A stretch of 64,000 nucleotides of DNA, from positions 62,001 through 126,000 of the forward strand of contig JADKGB010000009.1 of assembly GCA_016717225.1 (NCBI GenBank). The letters are read 5' to 3'. Below, one piece after another: positions 17,004 to 24,327 of the stretch; within the stretch, counting starts at the first letter, position 1; each line of letters opens with the position of its first letter. The notes beneath the pieces are model-generated. The model was not told the DNA's origin, made no database searches, and saw only the letters and a program-made list of their open reading frames with translations. The position numbers and the translations under genes are program-made. The DNA comes from Flavobacteriales bacterium. GTDB taxonomy: Bacteria > Bacteroidota > Bacteroidia > Flavobacteriales_F > PHOS-HE28.

Positions 17004-18143
17004 TGGGGGGGGTCCCCCCCCCCCCCCCTTCAACTCCTCCGTCACCATCAACGGCTTGAAGGTATCCACCATCACCGCTAATTCGTCCGTGACCTTCTTG
17101 CCGATGGAACGCTCCATGGCTCCAGGGTGCGGGCCGTGCGGAATGCCGGCCGGGTGCAAACTGATGTGGCCCGGGCCGATGTCGTTGCGGCTCATGAAGT
17201 CGCCGTCCACGTAGTACAGCACCTCGTCACTATCGATGTTGCTGTGGTTGTATGGGGCAGGAATGGCGAGCGGGTGGTAGTCGTACAAACGCGGTACGAA
17301 GCTGCACACCACGAATGCATCCGTTTCGAAGGTCTGGTGAACCGGCGGAGGCTGGTGTACGCGACCGGTCAGTGGCTCGAAGTCGTGGATGCTGAACGCG
17401 TATGGGTAATTGTAGCCGTCCCAGCCCACCACATCGAAGGGGTGGCTGGCGTACACGAACTCGTGCAACAGTCCCTGCTTCTTTACCTTGATGATGAAGT
17501 CGTCCTTCTCGTCGTGCGTCTCCAGTTTCTTCGGGCGACGGATGTCGCGCTCGCAGAAAGGCGAGTGCTCCAGCAGCTGGCCGAAGTAGTTGCGGTAGCG
17601 CTTCGGCGTGTACATCGGCCGGTGGCTTTCCACGATGAACAGGCGGTTGTCGCTGTCCTTGAACTCCATCGTGTAGATCATCCCGCGCGGGATCATCAGG
17701 TAGTCGCCGTACTTGAAATCGATGTTGCCCAAGAAAGTGCGCAAGGTGCCACTGCCCTTGTGGATGAAGATCATCTCATCGCAGTCGGCGTTCTTGTAGA
17801 AGTAGTCCACGCTCTTCGCCTGCGGTGCGGCGAGCACGATGGCGCAGTCGCTGTTCACCAGCATGGTCTTGCGCGCGGCCAGGTGGTCCTTCTCCGGCTT
17901 GGTCTTGAAACCATGCAAACGCAACGAGCGCATGTTCTTCTCGATCGCGATCTTGGGTGACACGTCCTTGGCCTTGCGCAACTCCTTCACCATCGTGGGG
18001 CGATGGGTGTGGTAGCTCAGGGTGCTCATGCCATCGAAGCCCACAGTGCCGAAGAGCTGTTCGTAGAAGAAGCGGTCCTTGCCGTTCTTGAATACGGTGT
18101 GCCGCTTGTGCGGGATCTTGCCGAGGGTGTGGTAGATGGGCAT
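16995..18143 (-). CDS. hmgA: Homogentisate 1,2-dioxygenase, 3' end lost
   Basis: This enzyme opens the homogentisate ring to maleylacetoacetate in tyrosine and phenylalanine catabolism. The reliable part is 17031-18143: MPIYHTLGKIPHKRHTVFKN, YEQLFGTVGFDGMSTLSYHT, two cupin-like halves, and iron-ligand regions PYNHSNIDSDEVLYYVDGDF (His and Glu) and GIPHGPHPG (His). The native product ends shortly after FKPLMVTEELK; from 17030 down, the frame reads glycine and proline from the junction at 17004-17028 and is not native. Expected length is about 385 residues, so only some 10-15 residues are missing. It is next to hpd, making a two-step tyrosine route, but joined to it here through a toxin gene and two suspect junctions. 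Confidence 0.9.
   Translation of the reverse strand: MPIYHTLGKIPHKRHTVFKNGKDRFFYEQLFGTVGFDGMSTLSYHTHRPTMVKELRKAKDVSPKIAIEKNMRSLRLHGFKTKPEKDHLAARKTMLVNSDCAIVLAAPQAKSVDYFYKNADCDEMIFIHKGSGTLRTFLGNIDFKYGDYLMIPRGMIYTMEFKDSDNRLFIVESHRPMYTPKRYRNYFGQLLEHSPFCERDIRRPKKLETHDEKDDFIIKVKKQGLLHEFVYASHPFDVVGWDGYNYPYAFSIHDFEPLTGRVHQPPPVHQTFETDAFVVCSFVPRLYDYHPLAIPAPYNHSNIDSDEVLYYVDGDFMSRNDIGPGHISLHPAGIPHGPHPGAMERSIGKKVTDELAVMVDTFKPLMVTEELKGGGGGPPPRA
17004..17028. other. Artefact-like G/C homopolymer junction 3
   Basis: A run of G, then TCC and a long run of C, separates the NTase stump from the homogentisate dioxygenase gene. Both genes are cut at this exact site, each losing a conserved end, which is best explained by a false join. 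Confidence 0.75.
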
Positions 18144-18198
18144 TGAGGAGGTTGCGTGTTGACGTGTTACGTGTTCCGGATTCTCCGTTCGCGCAAGC

Positions 18199-19320
18199 CT
18201 ACGCGCTTTTCAATGTTGGATCGGTGACCGTTGTCAGTTCCGGATGAAGTGTTCCATACAGTGCCAGTAATTCCTCTTCTTCCCGAATGCGCTTTCGCAA
18301 TCCTTCGGGATCGTTGACCGCCTTGGTCTTGGTGCTTCGAGTGCTGCGGCCTTTGCGCCAAGCGCGTTGTGCCTCGATGGGCAGTTGGTGGATCTCACGG
18401 CAGCTTGGTGAGCAGCAGTCGGCGTATTTCTTGGCGCAGGTCTCGCACTGCACCAACAGCATGTTGCAGGTCACCTCCTGGCAATTGCCGATGCGGTCGC
18501 TTTTCGTTCCGCATTGCATGCAGGTGCTCACCACATCGTCGGTGATGCGTTCGGCCAGCCGTTCATCGAACACGAAGTTTTGTCCTTTGTAAAGGCTCTC
18601 GAGCCCCTGTGCCTTGATCTGCCGCGCATAGTCGATAATACCGCCGTGCAACTGGCCCACGTTCGTGAAGCCTTGGTGCTTGAGGTAGGCGCTCGCCTTC
18701 TCGCAGCGGATGCCGCCTGTGCAATACAGCAGTACCTCAGCATTCTTCTTCTCCTTCAGCGCTTCGGTGACCTCATCGATCGCGCTGCGGAAATTGTCAG
18801 CCTTGGGCAGATACGCCCCCTCGAAATGCCCGATAAGACACTCGTAGTTGTTCCGCATGTCAACCACCAAGGCGCCTTGTTCCATCTTTTGGTTGAAGGT
18901 CGCGGCATCGAGATGCACTCCAACATTCGTCACATCGAAGGCATCATCGGCTAGACCATCGGCCACGATCTTCTTCTTCACCTTGACGATAAGCTTCAGG
19001 AAGCTCTTGCCATCATCTTCCACCGCTATCTTCCATGGCACGTTCGCGAAGGCTTCACGGGCATCCAGTGCTTTCCGGAATTTTTCCAGGTTGGTCGTTG
19101 GTACGCTCAACTGAGCGTTGATCCCTTCCTGCGAAACGTAAATGCGCCCCAACACCCCGAAGGCCTCCCACTCCGCGTACAATTCGTCCCGGAGCATGGC
19201 CAGGTCATAAAGTCGCACATACCGATAGAAGGATAGGGTAGTGCGCGCCAGTCCCTCGCTTTCCAAACGACCACGGAGCAGGTCCGGGTCAAGGAGATTT
19301 CGGAGTTGATAGGCTGACAT
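18199..19320 (-). CDS. trhO: tRNA uridine 5-oxyacetic acid-type hydroxylase, rhodanese-related (TrhO)
   Basis: The protein has an N-terminal ferredoxin-like half, then a rhodanese domain with the active-site loop YCTGGIRCEKASAYL (cysteine near residue 210). A C-terminal cysteine-rich cluster follows (CMQCGTKSDRIGNCQEVTC, CETC, CCSPSC), ending in a lysine-rich tail. This domain order matches TrhO/YceA, which in E. coli and B. subtilis hydroxylates uridine 34 of some tRNAs using prephenate-dependent or oxygen-dependent routes. The start at 19320 (MSAYQLRNLL) fits; the frame extends to 19386 without homology. Length is about 373 residues. It is divergent from the threonine dehydrogenase gene, with a short intergenic region. 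Confidence 0.88.
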   Translation of the reverse strand: MSAYQLRNLLDPDLLRGRLESEGLARTTLSFYRYVRLYDLAMLRDELYAEWEAFGVLGRIYVSQEGINAQLSVPTTNLEKFRKALDAREAFANVPWKIAVEDDGKSFLKLIVKVKKKIVADGLADDAFDVTNVGVHLDAATFNQKMEQGALVVDMRNNYECLIGHFEGAYLPKADNFRSAIDEVTEALKEKKNAEVLLYCTGGIRCEKASAYLKHQGFTNVGQLHGGIIDYARQIKAQGLESLYKGQNFVFDERLAERITDDVVSTCMQCGTKSDRIGNCQEVTCNMLLVQCETCAKKYADCCSPSCREIHQLPIEAQRAWRKGRSTRSTKTKAVNDPEGLRKRIREEEELLALYGTLHPELTTVTDPTLKSA

Positions 19321-19392
19321 TGCTGCGAAAGTACGGTGGCTGTTGATCTTATGCTGACGCGCGAATAGCTTTGGGCGCCCACTCATTATCGC

Positions 19393-20343
19393 ATGACCAA
19401 AAAGATCCTCGTCATCGGCTCAAGCGGCCAGATCGGTACCGAACTTGTTGAAGGCTTGCGCCATCGTTTCGGTGCGGAGAATGTGGTGGCCAGTGATATC
19501 AAACAGCCGCAAGCGCATCCCGCTCTGCAGCGGGACGGCCCGTTCGCCATGGTGGATGCCATGGACCGCAGAGGCATTGAGAGGATCATTGAGAAGCATG
19601 GTATCAATGAAGTGTACTTGCTCGCCGCTTTATTGAGCGCCACGGCCGAAAAAGATCCCGCATTCGCATGGAAACTGAACATGGAAAGCCTGTTCATCAT
19701 CCTCGAACTGGCGCGTGAGGGCAAGTTGAAAAAGGTCTATTGGCCCAGCAGTATCGCGGTGTTCGGCCCCACAACACCCAAGGATAACACGCCTCAGCAC
19801 ACCATTGCTGAGCCGAGTACTGTATACGGCATCAGCAAGCAGGCTGGCGAGCAGTGGTGCGCGTACTACCACCGCCGGTACGGTGTCGATGTCCGGAGCA
19901 TTCGATATCCGGGCCTTATCGGCTGGAAAAGCGCGCCCGGTGGTGGTACCACGGATTATGCGGTACATATTTTCCACGAGGCGTTGAAGTCAGGCACCTA
20001 CACCAGCTTCTTGGATCGGGGCACCAAACTGCCCATGATGTACATGCCCGATGCGATCCGCGCGACCATCGACCTGATGGAAGCACCGCCGGAACAGGTG
20101 AAGGAGCGTACAGGATACAACCTGGCAGGCTTCAGTTTCAGTCCAGAGGATATTGCCGCCCAGATCACACGGCATATCCCCAACTTCAAGTTGAGTTTTG
20201 CCCCTGACCACCGCCAAGCCATTGCCAATAGCTGGCCGCAGAGCATTGACGATAGCGCTGCACGGACCGATTGGGGCTGGAAGCCGCAGTATGACCTAAG
20301 GGCCATGGTGGACGATATGATGGCGAACCTGAAGTCGTCTTAG
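19393..20343 (+). CDS. L-threonine 3-dehydrogenase, epimerase (SDR) type
   Basis: This 316-residue extended-SDR protein begins with the nucleotide-binding motif VIGSSGQIGTELVEGL and has the catalytic pair in STVYGISKQAGEQW (YxxxK). SSIAVFGPTTP and the segment GLIGWKSAPGGGTTDYAV are typical of the short-chain type threonine dehydrogenase found in Flavobacterium and trypanosomatids. It would oxidise L-threonine to 2-amino-3-ketobutyrate, which splits to glycine and acetyl-CoA through Kbl or decomposes to aminoacetone. No kbl is present nearby. An alternative is another UDP-sugar epimerase-like SDR, but the GGGTTDYAV motif favours Tdh. Confidence 0.85.
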   Translation: MTKKILVIGSSGQIGTELVEGLRHRFGAENVVASDIKQPQAHPALQRDGPFAMVDAMDRRGIERIIEKHGINEVYLLAALLSATAEKDPAFAWKLNMESLFIILELAREGKLKKVYWPSSIAVFGPTTPKDNTPQHTIAEPSTVYGISKQAGEQWCAYYHRRYGVDVRSIRYPGLIGWKSAPGGGTTDYAVHIFHEALKSGTYTSFLDRGTKLPMMYMPDAIRATIDLMEAPPEQVKERTGYNLAGFSFSPEDIAAQITRHIPNFKLSFAPDHRQAIANSWPQSIDDSAARTDWGWKPQYDLRAMVDDMMANLKSS

Positions 20344-20373
20344 CTAAAGGCAAAATCGAGTCTCGTCGTTTTT

Positions 20374-20527
20374 AACGCAGAGACGCAAAGGGCCGCAAAG
20401 GATCGCAGAGTTGTGCCTCGTCATTTCTAAACGCAAGGTCGCGGAGGGCCTCGGAATTGTTGACTTCTAGGTCGCTTATTTTTTTCCTCTGCGTTCCTCG
20501 GTATTCCTCTCTGCGTCTCTGCGTTTC
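20374..20527 (+). repeat. Inverted repeat element with ACGCAGAGACGCA arms
   Basis: The left arm AACGCAGAGACGCA (20374-20387) is the exact complement of TGCGTCTCTGCGTT (20512-20525). The bases between contain further variants of the same motif: CGCAGAG at 20404, AACGCAAGG at 20430, and CCTCTGCGTTCC at 20486. The whole intergenic gap 20344-20591 is occupied by it, and it would fold into a branched hairpin in RNA or single-stranded DNA. It is probably an interspersed palindromic repeat rather than a simple terminator. No gene is visible in it. Confidence 0.7.
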
Positions 20528-20591
20528 TCTTCCTCCCGAAACATCTGGACCACATTTCTCGTTACGCGGGAGCGATCAGTAATTCGTTCCT

Positions 20592-21503
20592 ATGAAGTTA
20601 TTCAACCCTTCACTTCTTCCTGCTTTCGGGCTGATCATTTTGTCATATGGCCAGTCCGCATTCGCGCAAGCCAGCAATGGTATGCAGGTGGATACGCTGA
20701 ACAAGTTGGACGAAATGGGCCGCAAACAGGGTTGGTGGAAAGTCAACGCACCCAAGGAGGAAAGACCAGGCTATGCCGATGGTCAATTGATCGAGGAAGG
20801 CCGTTATACGAACAGCAAGCGGATCGGTCTTTGGCGTCGCTACTGGCCCAATGGGAAGGTGATGAGCGAGATCGTTTACCAGATGGGCCGGCCCCGTGGC
20901 GATTACAAAACGTACTATCCTGACGGGAAGGTCGAGGAGCAAGGCAACTGGGACCTGGACCGCAACACCGGCGCGTTCAAACGATGGCACCCCAACGGTC
21001 AACTGGCGCAGGACTTCACATTCAACAACTACGGTACCCGCAATGGTGTGCAGAAATACTACCACGAGAACGGCCAGCTCGAAGTAGAAGTGAACGTGAA
21101 GGAAGGGAAGGAAGATGGTACCCTGAAACGATACTACGCCAATGGCGACCTTCAGCAGGTGGCCGAGTTCAACGGTGGTGTCATCAACGCGAGCAACAGC
21201 AAGTACATACGCTCAGTGCACAAGGTGGAAGCACCCAAGCCTGAACCCAGCGCCCAACCGGCCCCTGCAAAAACAGCCGAAGAGGTGACCAATGCTGTCG
21301 TGTTCCGCGAGAATGGGTTCAATACACTCTACGACCGCCAACTTCGGCTCTCGCAGCAAGGCGAATTCAGCAACGGAAAGCTCTGGAACGGCAAATACTA
21401 TCGCTACAACAAGAGCACTGGAGAACTGCTGAAGATCGAAGTGTATACCGACGGCCGTTTCACCGGCAACGCGGTTTTGAGCGAAGAGGACAAGGGGCAT
21501 TGA
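20592..21503 (+). CDS. MORN-variant repeat protein, exported
   Basis: The 303-residue protein has a signal peptide (LLPAFGLIILSYGQSAFAQ). At least five MORN_2-type repeats follow, of form Y-x-NGK/NGQ-L: EGRYTNSKRIGLWRRYWPNG, YKTYYPDGKVEEQGNW, KRWHPNGQLAQDF, YYHENGQLEVEV and RYYANGDLQQVAEF. A proline/alanine linker comes near residues 215-228, then a final GKYYRYNKSTGELLKIEVYT unit. The repeat fold is a beta sheet; in Bacteroidota such proteins are often called YwqK-like, but no toxin partner is visible here and a TA role is not supported. It likely sits in the periplasm or outer membrane. Function unknown. Confidence 0.8.
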   Translation: MKLFNPSLLPAFGLIILSYGQSAFAQASNGMQVDTLNKLDEMGRKQGWWKVNAPKEERPGYADGQLIEEGRYTNSKRIGLWRRYWPNGKVMSEIVYQMGRPRGDYKTYYPDGKVEEQGNWDLDRNTGAFKRWHPNGQLAQDFTFNNYGTRNGVQKYYHENGQLEVEVNVKEGKEDGTLKRYYANGDLQQVAEFNGGVINASNSKYIRSVHKVEAPKPEPSAQPAPAKTAEEVTNAVVFRENGFNTLYDRQLRLSQQGEFSNGKLWNGKYYRYNKSTGELLKIEVYTDGRFTGNAVLSEEDKGH

Positions 21504-21713
21504 AACCCAGTCTTGCTCGAAGGTTCGTATTGAACCCGATAGAGCGATCAGGCTGCCCGCCAAGATCCCGTTCCATCGCCCATTTGCCCACAGGCCGTCC
21601 TCCCAAGCGTGCAGCTTATGGCCTGAAGCCTGAGGCCGAACAACCCCGTTCGTAGCTGCTGATCCACTGCTACATTCGCACACTTTTTCAAAACAGAAAC
21701 CAACATCCTAGCG

Positions 21714-23069
21714 ATGGCGAAATCGAACAAGTCCGTAGATGCCTTCATGGCTTCCGTTAAACAGCGTAACGGCGGCGAGCCTGAATTCCTTCAGGCCGTG
21801 CACGAAGTGGCCGAAATGGTGATCCCCTTCATCGAGGCGAATCCCAAGTACAAGGGCAAAATGCTCCTCGAGCGCATGGTGGAGCCTGAGCGCACCATCA
21901 TCTTCCGCATCCCGTGGGTAGATGACAAAGGCAACACGCAAGTGAACCGCGGTTTCCGCATCGAGTTCAACAGCGCGATCGGACCTTACAAGGGCGGCTT
22001 GCGTTTCCACCCCAGTGTGAACCTCAGCATCCTGAAGTTCCTGGGCTTCGAACAGACCTTCAAGAACAGCCTCACCACATTGCCTATGGGCGGTGGAAAG
22101 GGTGGTTCCGACTTCGATCCGAAAGGCAAGAGCGACGGCGAAGTGATGCGTTTCTGCCAGAGTTTGATGAGCGAATTGTTCCGCCACATCGGCCCCGATA
22201 CCGACGTACCTGCGGGCGACATCGGCGTGGGTGGTCGCGAGATCGGATTCATGTTCGGCCAGTACAAGCGCTTGGCGAACGAGTTCACCGGTGTGCTCAC
22301 CGGAAAAGGCATCAGCTGGGGCGGCTCACTGATCCGTCCGGAGGCAACGGGCTACGGCTGCGTGTACTTCGCGGAAGAGATGATGAAGCACAACAAGACG
22401 AGCTTCAAAGGCAAAACGGTAGCAGTAAGTGGTAGTGGTAACGTTGCCCAGTACGCGATCGAAAAAGCTACGGCGCTCGGTGCGAAAGTGGTGTCGGCAT
22501 CGGATAGCGATGGCAGCATCTACGACCCAGCAGGCATCGACAAGACCAAGTTGGCCTTCTTGATGGAGCTGAAGAACGTGAAGCGCGGCCGTATCGAGGA
22601 GTACGCCAAGAAGTTCAAGGGCAGCACCTACAAGAAGGGTGCACGCGTATGGGATGTGGTCGCCAAGTGCGACGTGGCATTGCCTTGTGCAACGCAGAAC
22701 GAACTCGATGGCAACAACGCCAAGATGCTCGTGAAGAAAGGTGTGAAGTATGTGGCCGAAGGCGCCAACATGCCGACTACACCAGAAGGCATCGCAGTGT
22801 TCGAAGCAGCCAAAGTGCTCTTCGCACCGGGCAAGGCCAGCAACGCCGGTGGTGTTGCAACAAGCGGCTTGGAAATGAGCCAGAACAGCCTCCGCTTGAG
22901 CTGGACACGTGAAGAAGTGGACGGACGTCTGCACAACATCATGAAGAACATCCATGCGGCTTGCGTGAAGCATGGCACCGAAGGCAAGCACGTGAACTAT
23001 GTGAAAGGCGCCAACATCGCCGGCTTCGTGAAAGTGGCCGATGCGATGCTCGATCAGGGCGTAGTGTAA
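21714..23069 (+). CDS. gdhA: NADP-type glutamate dehydrogenase
   Basis: This hexameric-class glutamate dehydrogenase interconverts 2-oxoglutarate plus ammonium with glutamate. The 451-residue length is typical. The substrate-binding region is intact (YKGGLRFHPSVNLSILKFLG, LPMGGGKGGSDFDPKGKSD), and so is the dinucleotide fold (GKTVAVSGSGNVAQYAIEKA). The C-terminal helices are present, ending ADAMLDQGVV. Glutamate made here can feed the transamination enzymes encoded further along. A strong hairpin terminator follows at 23088. The 210-base region upstream (21504-21713) contains no gene. Confidence 0.95.
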   Translation: MAKSNKSVDAFMASVKQRNGGEPEFLQAVHEVAEMVIPFIEANPKYKGKMLLERMVEPERTIIFRIPWVDDKGNTQVNRGFRIEFNSAIGPYKGGLRFHPSVNLSILKFLGFEQTFKNSLTTLPMGGGKGGSDFDPKGKSDGEVMRFCQSLMSELFRHIGPDTDVPAGDIGVGGREIGFMFGQYKRLANEFTGVLTGKGISWGGSLIRPEATGYGCVYFAEEMMKHNKTSFKGKTVAVSGSGNVAQYAIEKATALGAKVVSASDSDGSIYDPAGIDKTKLAFLMELKNVKRGRIEEYAKKFKGSTYKKGARVWDVVAKCDVALPCATQNELDGNNAKMLVKKGVKYVAEGANMPTTPEGIAVFEAAKVLFAPGKASNAGGVATSGLEMSQNSLRLSWTREEVDGRLHNIMKNIHAACVKHGTEGKHVNYVKGANIAGFVKVADAMLDQGVV

Positions 23070-23087
23070 TCCGATATTCCAACAATG

Positions 23088-23119
23088 AAAAAGCCCCACG
23101 GATCTCCGTGGGGCTTTTT
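23088..23119. terminator. Bidirectional hairpin terminator after gdhA
   Basis: AAAAAGCCCCACGGA pairs with TCCGTGGGGCTTTTT around a tiny loop, flanked by A and T runs. It sits between gdhA (stop at 23069) and the convergent Omp28-like gene (stop at 23136), so it can end both transcripts. Confidence 0.93.
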
Positions 23120-23135
23120 GTTGGCGGCTTATGGT

Positions 23136-24187
23136 TCAGTGAAGAACTACGATCGGCTTCATAGGAGATCCATAGAGCCCATAGTGGTACAGGCCACTGG
23201 CCAGTGCAGTTACGTTCATGGTCAAGTTGATCTGGCCTTCGGTGAACCGCTCTTGGCGCACAATGCGTCCGGTTGCATCGCGCAGAACGATGACACCTGC
23301 ACTGGTCACGTCGTTGAGCGGAATGGTTACGAGATCCGAAGCGGGAACAGGATAGGCACTGCCCAGGATCGAAATAGTCGCGTTCGCATCTTCGACACCG
23401 GTGGTGGTTCCTCCATTGGCATCCACGGCACGTGCTTGGTAGATCTCTCCTTGGAATTCGCTCACGAAGGCAACTACGTCGCAGTTTTCGATGTTCCAGC
23501 CTTCTGGAACCGTGTAGCTGTATGTGCGCTGGACGAAACTTCCCGCAGTTGTTGTGGTCACTTCATCGCCCCATAGGTCTGTGATGTACGCGCGCAGTAC
23601 GTTCTTGTGATCATAATTCGCTTGCGCACCATTCACATAATCCTGCTGGTAGCCGATGATGTGGTCTTCTTTCAGCAGAACAGCGATGTGATCGTTTCCT
23701 CCCTGATCCATTCGCGGTATAGAACAATTCCACCACCACCGTGAGCATGCGTGAATTCGCATCGAAGGTTGATGACACCCCCACATTAACTGGCGAAGGA
23801 AGTGCGAGGGCATTGTTGGTAGCGTTCGCCCAATTGCTTGTGCTCATCACCACTTGGTCGTTCACCGGAATGCGGTTCACCGAACCGCGCGGTTGGGATT
23901 GTAGGATGTAGTGCGACCATAAGGCGGTCGCCCATTCGTTGCGGAAGTCAGGCTGACCTGAGCTCGGAACAGCAAGGCCACCACCGTGCAGTTCCACCGC
24001 TATCATGTTGAACGGGTGCTGTGCCAAAAGTCCATCTGCCAAAGCGTGACCAGCTGGGCAGTTCCCGCAATTTATGGCTGCGTATTCTTCCAGCAGAACC
24101 GTGCGGTTCATCGGGTCTTGGCCTACCAAGGCCTTGGGCGCTGACGAAGAGCGGGAGAAAGGCCAGAAGAGCGGAGAAGATCTTCAT
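23136..24187 (-). pseudogene. Omp28-like T9SS cargo, two frameshifts
   Basis: Across three frames the gene reads MKIFSALLAFLPLFVSAQ (signal peptide), then, after a one-base change at 24129-24133, ALVGQDPMNRTVLLEEYAAI and NCGNCPAGHALADGLLAQHP, then VVVELFYTANGSG. After a one-base change at the CCC 23701-23703 it continues GNDHIAVLLKEDHIIGYQQD through ATISILGSAYPVPASDLVTI to LYGSPMKPIVVLH. The thioredoxin-like CGNCPAG motif and the central domain match Omp28-related outer-membrane proteins, and the end is a T9SS type A sorting domain (exported and anchored on the surface). Repaired, it is about 350 residues. The frameshifts sit in homopolymers and may be consensus errors. Confidence 0.8.
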
Positions 24188-24327
24188 GGCGTGTTGGTTG
24201 GACCGTGAAAGTATCGAGCGGCTATCACGAAGAGATCACGAACAAGCCCTGCGTCCGGGGCGCGACGATCTTCGGGCGTTTTTCGCTGTTTCGCTTGCGC
24301 TCGGCAACTGTGCGAACGGCCGATCCG

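Noticed and set aside
17127..17960. 277-residue plus-strand frame opposite homogentisate dioxygenase
   Set aside because: Valine- and histidine-rich shadow of the opposite strand's coding bias.
24188..24327. Possible short genes between the Omp28-like gene and the decarboxylase
   Set aside because: Only shadow frames seen; no start, composition or motif supports a gene.
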